Positions 22,420 to 33,223 of a DNA stretch of 64,000 bases are shown piece by piece (the first letter of the stretch is position 1; each line of letters begins with the position of its first letter). The notes under the pieces are model-generated. The model saw nothing but the letters and a program-made list of their open reading frames with translations. It had not been told where the DNA came from and did not search any database. The position numbers were made by a program, and so were the translations under genes. Source of the stretch: Pegoplata infirma (Eukaryota > Arthropoda > Insecta > Diptera > Anthomyiidae). The DNA is taken from NCBI GenBank assembly GCA_963921195.1, contig OY992538.1, positions 55,232,852-55,296,851 on the forward strand. The letters are read 5' to 3'.

Positions 22420-22813
22420 GGTCCTACTTGCAGTCCTTATACAAACTACCTTCCCGATATTCACATAAATCTCTCAAAATTCTTGAAAACTTGAAATGTT
22501 GTGGTAAAATTTTGTTTGTAGGTGTTAAACGTATACGTTGGTAATCTTATCAAATTTGATTTTAGTTGGACCATTTCTGGACTTAGTCCCCACATACAAA
22601 TTTCGTCCGATATTCAGATAATTCGGTCTATTGGCAACAAAAGGAAACCTATTTTACTTAAATTTTGTTTGCGTGTGTTTTTACACTAATTTAATATCTA
22701 ACAAGATAAAGATCTAATCGGTCCATATTTTACCTTGGGACCCATTTTCCGGAAAATACTGGTGTAGGGTATTATATGGTCGGTCTTGACCGACTATAAT
22801 TTTCTTACTTGTT
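22420..22813 (+). mobile_element. DINE-like element, family I, 5' truncated
   Basis: It ends with GGTGTAGGGTATTATATGG, the hairpin GTCGGTCTTGACCGAC and TTCTTACTTGT, matching the 3' end of the full copy at 30990. The 5' TATACCC end is missing. Confidence 0.7.
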
Positions 22814-23043
22814 TATTATGGAATATTTTTTCGTACATACGATTATCTCCCATCTGGTCACCCTAATAAACATGTGTAGTTTTGAGATTGTAGATAATAA
22901 ATCTATTAGGCTTATTTTCTTGTAAGGATTTTAGACTTTTTCTAGAAATGTTTAATGTTGCACAAAAACTTCTCTTTTAAACTCAAAATAAGAACTCTGT
23001 AAAAAATATACTTATAAGTCAGCAACACAGATAAAATTATATA

Positions 23044-23638
23044 CACAAAAAAAAACCTTGTCAAATTACCAGGAAAATGTTTCGAAATCGCATTTGACCA
23101 ATATTTGACAGTTTTTCCTTGTTTTTTAACAAAAAAATATTTTATCGAAATTTTCATATTTTTTGTAATTTTAAAAATTTTTTTGTAATTTTACAATGTT
23201 TTTAACAAAAACTTTTTATCGAAATTTACATTTTTGTTTGTATTTTTACAAATTTCAATATTTTTTTTACAAAAAAAAAAAAATCTAGCAAATTTACGAG
23301 AATTCCTTGTAAGTTTTATTGCGCCAAAAAAGTTGTAAATTTACAATTTTATTTGTAAAAAACTAGTAAAATTACAAAAAATCTCGTAAGTTTTACTAAG
23401 AATTCTCGTAAAATAAGAGGTAGCAAAAAATCTAGTAAAGTTGCGAAACCTCCTTGTAAGTTTTATCGCGTCAAACAAATTGTAAATTTACAATTTTATT
23501 GGTAAAAATCTTGTAAAATTACAAGATGTTTGGTAAAAAGCTTGTAAAATTACAAGGAATTATTGTCAAAAAGGAGGAAGCAAACAAAAAAAGTTACAAG
23601 TTTTTCTTTTTTATTTTTACAAGTTTTTTTTTTTAGTG
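23044..23638. mobile_element. TIR element, family C, TA-flanked
   Basis: It starts CACAAAAAAAAACCTTGTC and ends TACAAGTTTTTTTTTTTAGTG, with TA at 23042-23043 and 23639-23640. The interior consists of GTAAATTTACAA and TTGTAAAATTAC words as in the other copies. Confidence 0.65.
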
Positions 23639-23640
23639 TA

Positions 23641-24148
23641 GTGTAAAACACTCGGAAATTGCTATGAAAACAGTAGCCCTTTGGAAACAGTAACCCTTTT
23701 GTTTGCTTTGGAAACAGTTAGCCTGAAAGTTTCTGTGTAAACAATCAACTCGAGGGTTGTTTTGGGAACACTCAAACTGACGGTTATTTTTGGGAACAGT
23801 GGGCACGAAGGTTGCTGTAAAAACAGTTACCTCAAAAGTTGCAATGAGAGCAGTTGACATAAAGAAACAGTAAGACACAATCAACTTTAAGTTTTCTTTG
23901 GGAACAGTCAAAACGATGTTTTTTTTGGGGAATAGTCAGCACAAAGTTTGCTGCGGTCATCCCGAAGGTTGCTAAAAGTCAACCCAGAGGTTGTTGTTGA
24001 AGCTGTAAGTTCAATGGTCGCTGTGAGAACAGTTAACTCAAATCCTACTGTGGGAACAGTCAGCCTGAAGGTGGTTGTGTTAACGTTCTTTCGGAAGTTT
24101 GCTGTGAAAACAGTCAAAAACAGCTTACTGTGGAAACAGTCAATCGTA
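23641..24148. repeat. 27-bp minisatellite, part 1
   Basis: Degenerate units such as GGTTGCTGTGAGAACAGT recur every 27 bases or so. The period is a multiple of three, so open frames on both strands show a 9-residue repeat (VAVRTVNSN, PTVGTVSLK). Codon content follows the DNA repeat, so I do not call a gene. It continues at 28076 after the inserted TIR element. Confidence 0.75.
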
Positions 24149-24375
24149 CACTGAAAGAATTTTGTTCATTACGGCTATAAAAACGTACATTGGTTCTATG
24201 AAAAAACTCATTAGAATCAGCCAATGATGCCCTTCATAGAATCTATGAAACAAATTCATAGAAACCAGAAATCTATGAAAAAGTTTTATTTTTAATTCTA
24301 TTTTTATTTATTTTCTTTTATTATTTTATTTATTTACAATTTTCTATTTTTAAACATTTTTATGTTTTTAACTTA

Positions 24376-24450
24376 TCCCCACCGAGATTCGAACACAAAA
24401 CCAGTTGTTCGTGTAGCTTAGTCTCTAGCCACCGAGCTAAAGTATACTAA
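24376..24450 (-). other. tRNA-like relic
   Basis: On the minus strand TAGCTCGGTGG (24429-24439) resembles a Pol III A box and GTTCGAATCTC (about 24385-24395) a B box. The arms do not fold into a convincing cloverleaf, so it is a tRNA-derived repeat head, not a gene. Confidence 0.5.
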
Positions 24451-24591
24451 CAAACTATAAAACTTAAAATACATTTTGTTTAATGTTCTGCTTTAACATA
24501 TTGAGTTTGTATCAATGCTCTGCAACAATGCTCTGAAAAAAGCTGTGTGTGTGTTTGTAAAAAACAAAATTTTTGTGTATTTGCAATAAAA

Positions 24592-25141
24592 ACAAGTAAG
24601 AAAATTATAGTCGGTCAAGACCGCCCATATAATATCCTACACCAGAGTTTCCCGGAAAATGGGTCCCAAGTTCAAACATAAACTGATTAGATCTATATTT
24701 TGTCATATCTTTAATAAGTGTAAAAAGCACTCACTAATCAAATTTGGGTGGAATAGGCTTCTTTTTGTTGACAATAAATCGCTTCAACTGAAAATCGGAC
24801 GAAATTTCCACATGGGACCTAAGTCCAAAAATGGTCCGATGATAATCAGATTTGATAAGGTTATTAAAGTACGCGTTTAACATACACAAACAGAATTTTA
24901 ATTAAATATTTTCTATTTTCATAAAATTTGAGAGATTTATGTAAAAATTGTGAAGATGGTTTGTATGGAACTAGTCCGATTAAGGAACTGGTCCGATTTC
25001 TTTAAAATTCGGAATGGTGATTTGTGTGGATTAAACGTCGATCGGTATACTTAAAAGTGGGTCTAGGACCAATATTTCTGGTAGTTAAAAACATCAGCAC
25101 AAACTCATTTTACCCTGTACCACAGTGTGGTGTAGGGTATA
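24592..25141 (-). mobile_element. DINE-like element, family I, full-length ends
   Basis: The plus strand begins ACAAGTAAGAAAATTATAG with the GTCGGTCAAGACCG hairpin and finishes CCACAGTGTGGTGTAGGGTATA, the 5' end of a minus-strand copy. It lacks a clear GTCY core. Confidence 0.7.
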
Positions 25142-25163
25142 AATACGAACATTATAAAACTAA

Positions 25164-26489
25164 CAAGGGAAGTCTCCCTGGTGTCACCCTCCGATCTTCA
25201 TGAAATTTGGATATGTTGTTAAGAACGAAAATTAATTCGACACGTATTTTTTTTTAGCGGCCCAAATTCATTTTTTAGAGGGGTCGATTTGTATGGGAGG
25301 AAATTGACCTTTATCAGTTTTTCACGATTTAAGCCTATTTAAACAAAATTAATATAGGCATGTGTGGTATCAGATTAAAGGTATTAAAAATACCTATCTC
25401 GTGGTGTTAACAACCCCAGCAAAATTTTCGGTTGCAAAGAACCGATTGTGGAACAACTTATACTTTCCTAGAACCTGTTCTAATTCTTGTGCAACACCGA
25501 TTCTTTTAACAAAGGGATTGTCCCAAAAGCAACAGGTGTTTGTAAGCAAACTTAGAACATATTTTTGTTCCTCGGAATCGGTTCTAGAAGTAAAATTTGG
25601 AACAGAAATATGAATTAAAGAAAAATATTGAATTGCATAAATTTATTAAACACAGATAAAGACAATCATATATTACATGGAATATTTACATTTGTTAACA
25701 CATATTTATCCTTTTTCGCCTCCAAAGTTGCATTTTGGGCCTTACAATAATGACATACCAGAACATGGATTTTCTGCAAACAAAAATGAAAAACATAATA
25801 TTATTAGTATTTGACCCGACCCAGACAATTAAAATTTAATTTACTCACCTTTGTTTCAACAATTTTCACGATAATATCCTTCTATTTTAACAGAATTTCG
25901 TGTTTTTTCTTGGTTAACAAAAGTAAATTGAAATTTATTTTTTTAATTTTTTTGACACATAATTTTTTTTTAATTCCTGAGAACCAAAATGTTATGAAAC
26001 TATGATTGCAGAGAACAAGCTTCACAATAATTTTCACTTAACTTGTTCTGAATAATTAAAGTGTAATAGTGTATGGTTACCGAAGAACCTGTTTTAGAAC
26101 AAGTGTTGTCAGAATCGGTTCTGAAAAATTTTCCTGGGACGGGCCATAGAAGTTAATATTTTTCGACTTATTAACAAAAATGTCCTAAAATTTTAGTATT
26201 TTACTCAATATGACGAAAAGTTGTGCATGTTTGGACACGTTCTTAGCACACGTAGATAGGTTTTCCAAAGACCTTTCATTTGGTATGCAACATGACTAGG
26301 TTTCTTTGCATAGTATAGGAGATAAACGAAAAAAACTGAAAAATGGCCTTGTCTTCCCCCCTCCTTTTTACCCCCTAAATGTGAATTTGGGCCGCTAAAA
26401 AAAAATACGTGTCCCTTTATTTTTTCTGCTCTACAAAATAAAACCAATTCCATAAAGATCCGCGGGTGACACTAGGGAGACTTCCCTTG
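25164..26489. mobile_element. PIF/Harbinger-like element, CAAGGGAAGTC ends, TAA duplication
   Basis: The ends CAAGGGAAGTCTCCCTGGTG and CACTAGGGAGACTTCCCTTG are inverted and the similarity continues inward past GGCCGCTAAAAAAAAATACGTG, so the arms are of the order of 200 bases. TAA lies directly outside on each side (25161-25163, 26490-26492), the TWA duplication typical of PIF/Harbinger. A CCC-ended element is nested inside. No transposase frame was seen. Confidence 0.8.
25415..26138. mobile_element. CCCAG-ended element with AC duplication
   Basis: The ends CCCAGCAAAATTTTCGG and AATTTTCCTGGG are inverted. AC lies on each side (25413-25414, 26139-26140). AATCGGTTCT and GAACCTGTTCTA words recur inside. 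It is one of five CCC...GGG-ended elements here that all have 2-bp duplications. Confidence 0.7.
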
Positions 26490-26533
26490 TAAGTGATAGT
26501 TGGCAAGATTTTCCTCATTTGGTGGCGCTGATA

Positions 26534-27126
26534 CACTCAAAATAATTACTCTGTTAAATACTCTGTAAAATGACTGTAATCTCAATTCGACAGATATTTG
26601 ACAAAGTTATCTGTCGAAATACAGATTTTAAGAAAATACTTCGTATTTTCTTGTGACCGAAAAACAAAATTTTGTAAAATTGGAGTTACTCGCTAAAAAC
26701 TTGTAATTTTCACAAAAATAAAAAAGTAAATTTACAATTTGGAAGCATTAAAGCGGGAAAATTTAACAAAATTTAAATTTTAATTAATTTAATTTTAATT
26801 AATGTTTTTGAAGATGAGAAATTTTACTCATAAAATGGATTTAACTAAAACTTGGTAAATTTACAGTTTTTTTTGTAAAATTTTGAACTCATAAATGCAT
26901 TTAACTAAAACTTTGTTAATTTACAGAGTTTTTTGGTAAAATTCTTCTTGGTTTTATCAGTATTTTACCGATAATTCTGTAAATTTACAGTTTTTTTTTT
27001 ATCGAAATCATTTTACAGAGTTTTCTTCGTAAAATAACAAAAAATCTTGCTGGTTGGAAATCTATGGTATTTTCTGCTGGCTCAGCAGAGTATCTCTGTA
27101 ATTTAACAGAGTGATTATTTTGAGTG
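26534..27126. mobile_element. TIR element, family G (CACTCAAAATAATTACTCTG), TA-flanked
   Basis: The left end CACTCAAAATAATTACTCTG and right end CAGAGTGATTATTTTGAGTG are inverted over 20 bases or more. TA flanks at 26532-26533 and 27127-27128. It interrupts a tRNA-like sequence. The interior is TTTACAG / CTGTAAA rich. Confidence 0.8.
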
Positions 27127-27195
27127 TAGCTAAGGCATCGACAATAATTTTCACAGCCGGTAGGTCTTGGGTTCGAATCCCACCAGGGCAGCAAT
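27127..27195 (+). other. tRNA-derived sequence with a perfect B box, interrupted by a TIR element
   Basis: GGTTCGAATCC at 27170-27180 is a perfect Pol III B box followed by CACCAGGGCAGC. The expected 5' part (GGCGCTGATAGCTAAGGC) is obtained by joining 26520-26533 with 27129 onward, that is, by removing the inserted element and one TA. It is a degenerate tRNA-derived SINE head. Confidence 0.6.
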
Positions 27196-27257
27196 ATTAT
27201 TTTTTTTTTTGTAACATTTTTTATGTTTTAATTGTGTTTATATATTGTTGGACTGTA

Positions 27258-27797
27258 TATTTTATAACTGAATTTTTATTTATTTCGGTTTAAGTCCATA
27301 TTAATTATTTCTGAGAAATAATAATTGTTGTACAATGAGAAAATCTGAAAAAAATCAAGTGACAACACAGGCTAAGTGGAGATGTCGACAGCTTTCGGAA
27401 GATGCCACCCTTCCATCATCAGCACTCCTTCGATTGCCACACACTTAATGTGTGTCAGATTAAAATTAGCCATTTAAATGAAACTTCTGAAGAAATTAAG
27501 ACAACACGAATTAATGGTGAATAGGGGTTATTCAACATAAAGAGGAGTAATTCCAATTCTTAATTTCTTCAAAAGTTTCATTTAAATGGCTAATTTTAAT
27601 CTGACACACATTAAGTGTGTGGCAATCGAAGGAGTGCTGATGATGGAAGGGTGGCATCTTCCGAAAGCTGTCGACATCTCCACTTAGCCTGTGTTGTCAC
27701 TTGATTTTTTTCAGATTTTCTCATTATACAACAATTATTATTTCTCAGAAATAATTAATATGGACTTAAACCGAACTAAATAAAAATTCAGTTATAT
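27258..27797. repeat. 540-bp near-perfect palindrome
   Basis: The arms at about 27258-27515 and 27541-27797 are inverted copies with only a few differences, from ATAACTGAATTTTTATT inward through GCTTTCGGAAGATGCCACCC to AAACTTCTGAAGAAATTAAG, around a loop of about 25 bases. No target duplication was identified. It may be a hairpin element or an inverted duplication; a foldback assembly artefact cannot be excluded. Confidence 0.8.
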
Positions 27798-28077
27798 TTT
27801 TTATGTTTTTTTAATTTTTTTTTTTAATATATTTATTCAATTTTTTTAGTTATAGTAACATTATTTTAATTATTAAAAAAATTAAAAGGCTTATTGATGA
27901 TATTTTTTCTATGAAATTTTTCTATGAATTTAACAAAATCTATTTAAAAAAATTCTATGAAATATTTCACAATACTAATGAATATTCATTCAGCCAATAA
28001 ATTGTCTCATAGATTCTATGAATTTGGTTTAATGAAATTTGTTCATAGATATTATGAACAATAATTCTTTCAGTGTA

Positions 28078-28430
28078 TAGTTACTGTGGAAAAGATCATC
28101 CCAAATTTTGTTTTGAGAACAGTCTTTGCGGAAGACTTGCAGTGCTTACAGTTTCCTGTGTTGATCGTAACCCGAACGTAAGTGTGGAAGCTTTCAACTT
28201 CAAGGTCACTGTGGGAGCTCTCAACCCGCAAATCGCTGTGCGAACAGTCAACTCTAATGAGTCTGTGGAAACTGTCATTTCAAATGTTGCTGTTGGTTAT
28301 CCCAGAGGTTTCTGTAAGGGTACTGTTGGAATACTCATGGGCGAGAGCTGCTGTGAGAACAGTCAACACAATGTTTGCTGTAGAAACAGTTAATCTGAAA
28401 GTTGCCATGGTAACTGCCAACCTTTCACTT
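28078..28430. repeat. 27-bp minisatellite, part 2
   Basis: The same unit as 23641 (for example CGCTGTGCGAACAGTCAACTC), resuming exactly after the inserted TIR element. Open frames in two registers show the 9-residue period. Confidence 0.75.
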
Positions 28431-29145
28431 GATCCTTTACGAATTTCAATACATCATTTCGATTTTTTTTTGATCTCTTCCGAACTACAATTGATATTCT
28501 TCGAATTTTAATTGATCTTTTCCGAATTTCAACTAATTATTTTCAAATTTTAGTTTATTTTTTACGAATTACAATTGGCCTTTTTACGAATTTAAAATCG
28601 ATCTTTTTATACCCTCCACTCTAGTGATAGAAGGTATATATAAGTTTGTCATTCCGTTTGTAAAACATCGAAATATTGGTCTAGGACCCTATAAAGTATA
28701 TATATAGTGTATATATTCATGATCCTCGATCGATTTTAAGTCGATCTAGCGATGTCCGTCCGTCCGTCTGTCTGTCTGTCCGTTCGTAGAAAACACGCTA
28801 ACTTTTGAAAGCCTTTACAGAGGCTACTGAAGTTTGGCATATATGTTGGTCATTTACCTGGTCAGGTTGGTATTGCAATCCAGCCAAATCGGTCCTGTGG
28901 TTCAAAAGTTATGAGCAAAAGAATAAATTTCTGCAAGGGTTTTTCGCGAATTTACGAGATAAAAAAACACGTTAACTTTCGAAAGACAATAATGAGACTT
29001 TGCACGTATCTTTGCCGTTCCCCAGGTCTGTTTGGTATTGAATTTCAGCTCAATCGATCCAGTGGTTCAAGAGTTATAAGCAAAACCCTGAATTTCAGAT
29101 TGGTTGCATCTTAATTTCAGATTGGTTGCATCTAAAGGATGATTT
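28431..29145 (+). repeat. First copy of a roughly 716-bp tandem duplication (minisatellite plus DINE 5' half)
   Basis: 28431-29145 and 29146-29828 are nearly identical in order: 21-bp minisatellite units, then TATACCCTCCACTCTAGTG (28618 and 29324), the GTCC/GTCT core and the CAGATTGGTTGCATCT block. This first copy lacks the DINE 3' half. The open frames at 28911 and 29627 are identical because of the duplication, not because of selection. Confidence 0.85.
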
Positions 29146-29323
29146 GATCCTTTACGAATTTCAATAGATCTTTTTTGAATTTTAATTGATCTTTCCTGAA
29201 CTACAATTGCTATTTTTCCAATTTCAATTGATCTTTTCCGAATTTCAACTAATTATTTTCAAATTTCAGTTTAATTTTTACGAATTACAATTGGCCTTTT
29301 TACGAATTTAAAATCGATCTTTT

Positions 29324-30546
29324 TATACCCTCCACTCTAGTGATAGAAGGTATATATAAGTTTGTCATTCCGTTTGTAAAAGATCGAAATATTGGTCTAG
29401 GACCCCATAAAGTATATATATAATGTATATATTCATGATCCTCGATCGATTTTAAGTCGATCTAGCGATGTCCGTCCGTCCGTCTGTCTGTCTGTCCGTC
29501 CGTAGAAAACACGCTAACTTTTGAAAGCCTTTACAGAGGCTACTGAAGTTTGGCATATATGTTGGTCATTTACCTGGTCAGGTTGGTATTGCAATCCAGC
29601 GAAATCGGTCCTGTGGTTCAAAAGTTATGAGCAAAAGAATAAATTTCGGCAAGGGTTTTTCGCGAATTTACGAGATAAAAAAACACGTTAACTTTCGAAA
29701 GACAATAATGAGACTTTGCACGTATCTTTGCCGTTCCCCAGGTCTGTTTGGTATTGAATTTCAGCTCAATCGATCCAGTGGTTCAAGAGTTATAAGCAAA
29801 ACCCTGAATTTCAGATTGGTTGCATCTTAAGGGGCATGTCACAGACTCAATTCCGATCGGATTTGGAAAAAGTGATTTGCTCGTAAAACACAAAACGAAT
29901 ATTATAATTTTCGGAATGAAATCACTTTCAGAAATCAAAGTTAAGTTGAATTGCATTAAAGGGGTTTCATTCCGAAAAAAATATTCGCATTGCGTTTTTC
30001 GAGTAAACCACTTTTTCCAAATCCGAACGGAATTGAGTCTGTGACATGCCTCTAAATGCCACGTGTTAAACAAGTTTTAAAAGCATTGGTGGTAATTTAA
30101 CAATGCTTGTCAAACTTTTTTAGTTTTAAAGCAATGTTTTTTAAACTTGTTTAGCTTTAAAAGCGTTGGTAAGTTAAAAATTACACTCGAAAAAATTGTA
30201 CACTCAACAAAAAAAATTTACATTCAAAAAAATTCTACACTCAAAAAAATTTAGTTTTTTTTTACAAAAATGACAATATTTTTTGTACATACGTACGTGC
30301 GTGCATTCACTCAGAAATATTTTTACAGTAAAAAAACATTACACTCGAAAAAAGTTTTACACTCAAAAAAAATTAGTAATTTTTTTTTTTTTTAAATGGC
30401 AAAAAAAGAGTTTTTTACTCAAAATAAAATATTTCTAATCAAAATTGTTAATTTTTTTCACGTTAAAAAATGTACTATCCTTTAAAAAAGGCATTGTGGG
30501 GGGTATTCATAGATTCAGCAAAGTCGAATTTAACTTTTCTACTTGT
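29324..30546 (+). mobile_element. DINE-like element, family B, with 5' and 3' ends
   Basis: TATACCCTCCACTCTAGTGA start, GTCCGTCCGTCTGTCTGTC core near 29470-29500, and a 3' end with a GGGTATTCATAGATTCAGC hairpin region and AACTTTTCTACTTGT. It is flanked on both sides by the 21-bp minisatellite. A MITE is inserted at 29831. Confidence 0.8.
29831..30052. mobile_element. PIF/Harbinger-like MITE, 222 bp, TAA duplication
   Basis: The left end GGGGCATGTCACAGACTCAA and right end TTGAGTCTGTGACATGCCTC are inverted over more than 40 bases. TAA lies on both sides (29828-29830, 30053-30055). It is inserted in a DINE copy whose empty version can be seen at about 35785-35815. Confidence 0.85.
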
Positions 30547-30830
30547 TAGAATTTAAATTGATTTTTAAAGACTTTACAATTGAGCATTTTCGAATTTTAA
30601 TTGAACTTTTTCGAGTTTCAATTGATTTGTTTTTTTGAATGTCTTGTGGTAACTGTTAATCCAAATATTACTGTGGGAACATTTAACCGGAAGGTTGTTA
30701 TGGGAATAAAACAAAACATTGCTAAAGCAATATTCAGTCCACAGGTTGATGTGGGAACAGTGAGCTTATAGGATGTGGTAACTGTGGGAGTAATCAACAG
30801 TTGTTGAAAGAATACTCAATCAAGAGGTTT
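30547..30830. repeat. 21-bp minisatellite remnant and 27-bp minisatellite, part 3
   Basis: 30547-30640 has TTTCGAATTTTAATTGA-type units. From about 30645 the CTGTGGGAACA-type 27-bp units resume (GGTTGATGTGGGAACAGTGA). Confidence 0.6.
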
Positions 30831-30989
30831 AAAAACATACCAGATGAGTTTTCCAAAAGTTTAGATTCATTTCATAAAGAGAAAGAAAAACAAAGCCGTA
30901 ATAAAACCATTCCCAATCTAACATTTTTAAAGTCTGTTTACACATTGACTTCCGAAAACTTATAATTCCTAACTTTGGGATTATGTATT

Positions 30990-31802
30990 TATACCCTACA
31001 CCACACTGTGGTACAGGGTATAATGAGTTTGTGCTGATGTTTGTAACTACCCGAAATATTGGTCGTAGACACACCTTTAAGTATACCGATTGACTCAGAA
31101 TCACTTTTTGAGTCGATTTAGCTATGTCCGTCCGTCTGTCCGTCTGTCTGTCCATGTAAACGGTGTAAACACGATACAGGTCGTAATTTTCAATCAATTG
31201 ACTTAAAATTTTAAACTTAATCATCTCTTGGCTCAAGGACGAAGCCTATTGAAATTGGAAGAAATCGGTCCATATTTAGACCTAGCCCCCATACAAAGGT
31301 CCTCTTTAGTTTTGGCTCAAATGACTCTAATAACCGTATTATAATAGGAATCTTTTCGAAATTTGGCAGATAAACGTGTTTTACAAATCACCATTCCGAA
31401 TTTTAAAGGAATCGGATCAGTTCTTCTTGTAGCCCCCATACAACCCACCTTCCCGATTTTCATATAAATCTCTCAAATTTCATGAAAATAAAAAATATTT
31501 AATTAAAATTTTGATTGTGTATGTTAAACGCGTACTTTAATAACCTTATCAAATCTGATTATCATCAGACCACTTTTGGACTTAGGCCACATCTGAAAAT
31601 TTCGCCCAATATTCAGTTAAAGCGGTTTATTGGCACCAAATCGAAGCCTATTACACTCAAATTTTATTTGTAAGTGTTTTTTACACTTATTAACGATTTA
31701 ACAAAATATAGATCTAATCGGTCCATGGGACCCATTTTCCGGGAAACTCTGGTGTAGGGTATTATATGGTCGGTATTGACCGACTATAATATTCTTACTT
31801 GT
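30990..31802 (+). mobile_element. DINE-like element, family I, full length
   Basis: It starts TATACCCTACACCACACTGT with the pairing segment GGTACAGGGTATA, has a GTCCGTCCGTCTGTC core near 31128-31150, and ends with the GTCGGTATTGACCGAC hairpin and TTCTTACTTGT. It interrupts a direct repeat (CTTCCGAAAACTTATA at about 30950 and 31945). Confidence 0.8.
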
Positions 31803-32928
31803 TTTAAATTTGTGTTAATTTTCTTTTTTTGACAATTTGTATCCCTAATACTGGGAACAGTAGATATGGGTTATTTAAATTTAAAAAAAAACCGTAAATA
31901 AAATCTTACATCCTTAAAGTCTGTTTTCAAATTGACTTCCGAAAACTTATATTTTTTGTTAATTTTTGTTAAAAAATTCATATCCCCAATACTGGGAACA
32001 GTAGATACGGTTAGTTAAAGTTTAAATCAGCAGCCTTTAAGACTTCAAATCACGTACAATTTGAAAGTGAAATTAATTAAAACAACAGTAATAAAACTGT
32101 TAAATGTCATAAATATTTAAAACAAATAAAAACAGTTTCCATATCAAATAAATTGTAAAATCTATTTGATGGTTCAGTGCACTTTTATGAACAGTCAAAC
32201 ATGAATGACAATAATAAAAAAAAAATTTAACAAACAACATGATTAATATGCGAAAAATGTAACAACTGAAGATGTTTTTTTTTAAGACAAAAAAAAAATT
32301 ATTTAATTAAAGAAATATCTGTGATAAGCATCAAATTGTTACTTATGATGAAATATTATAATAACAAGATTTTAAATTACAAAAACCAGAATTATTTTTT
32401 AGAGTCACGTTCCATTTACTCGGTGGTCAAATTTTGATCATAATTTTGTTTATTGTTTCCATTTTTATCAATTCCATAAATCTATTAAATTTTACAAAAA
32501 AAAAAAAAAACTTTCTTTTGTCAAATTTTAAATCTTATTGTTACAAAATGTTTATGATCTTTTTTATTTAATTTTTTAATGTAAGTAGTTCAAAGTGTTG
32601 GAATGTACTTGCAATAAATATTTCGGCAGTTGTTTGTATATTTTTTTTCTTTTAAAGATTTATTATGTGTTACTTCCACACTTCCATACGGAAATTGTTT
32701 TTATTTTACGTTTTTTTTCTTCTTTAAATTTTGGATGAAGAAGAGAAATTCCCATTAAACCTTAGAGACAAAAAAAAAATTGTCATGGTAGTTTTTTTTC
32801 TGTTTTCTTTAAACAAAACACTGATTTTTATCTTAACAATAACAGTTTTAAATCTGTTACACTTTTTGTTAAAACGTTTAACAAATGTTTGTTAAGTTAC
32901 TATTTTACGCCGTTTTTAAATGTAATTA
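31803..32928. other. Non-coding, AT-rich; direct repeat near 31850-32005
   Basis: ATACTGGGAACAGTAGATA occurs at about 31850 and 31990 with flanking similarity, indicating a small tandem duplication related to the 27-bp minisatellite. From 32010 on I recognise nothing. Confidence 0.4.
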
Positions 32929-33223
32929 CACACAAAAAAAACCTTGTGAAATTACTAGAAATTTTACCAATATTTGACAGTTTTCCTTGTTTTTTTAACA
33001 AAAAAAAATCTCGTAAATTCACGAGAATTCCTGTAAGTTTTATTGCGCAAAAAAAATTAAATTTACTATATTATTGGTAAAAAGCTTTTATAATTACAAA
33101 AAAGCTCGTAATTTTTACTAAGATTGTAAATTTACAATTTTATCGGTAAAAATCTTGTAAAATTACAAAATTATTGGTAAAAAGCTTGTAAAATTACAAG
33201 GAATTCTTGTCAAATGGGAGATA

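Larger units (their letters stand above)
24149..28075. mobile_element. 3.9-kb composite TIR element (CACTGAAAGAATT ends), TA-flanked
   Basis: The left end CACTGAAAGAATTTTGTTCA and right end ATGAACAATAATTCTTTCAG-TG are inverted. TA lies on both sides (24147-24148, 28076-28077), and joining the flanks restores the 27-bp minisatellite. Most of its length is later insertions: a DINE copy (24592), a Harbinger-like element (25164), a CACTCAAAA element (26534) and a palindrome (27258). CTATGAA words recur near both ends. Confidence 0.75.

Noticed and set aside
22351..22868. hAT element with AAGGTGACCA / TGGTCACCCTAA ends
   Set aside because: The tips are only partly inverted and the flanking octamers do not match; kept only as a remark in the local feature.
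24384..24439. Functional tRNA gene on the minus strand
   Set aside because: A and B box relics are present but the A box has a mismatch and the acceptor and anticodon stems do not pair convincingly.
26985..27293. Open frames on both strands with WDSNPRPTG-type peptide
   Set aside because: The peptide is the reverse translation of a Pol III B box (GGTTCGAATCCCACC), a common false protein in gene models; the DNA explains it fully.
28911..29830. Two identical 67-codon open frames
   Set aside because: Identity comes from a tandem duplication of DINE sequence; no motif or independent conservation supports a protein.
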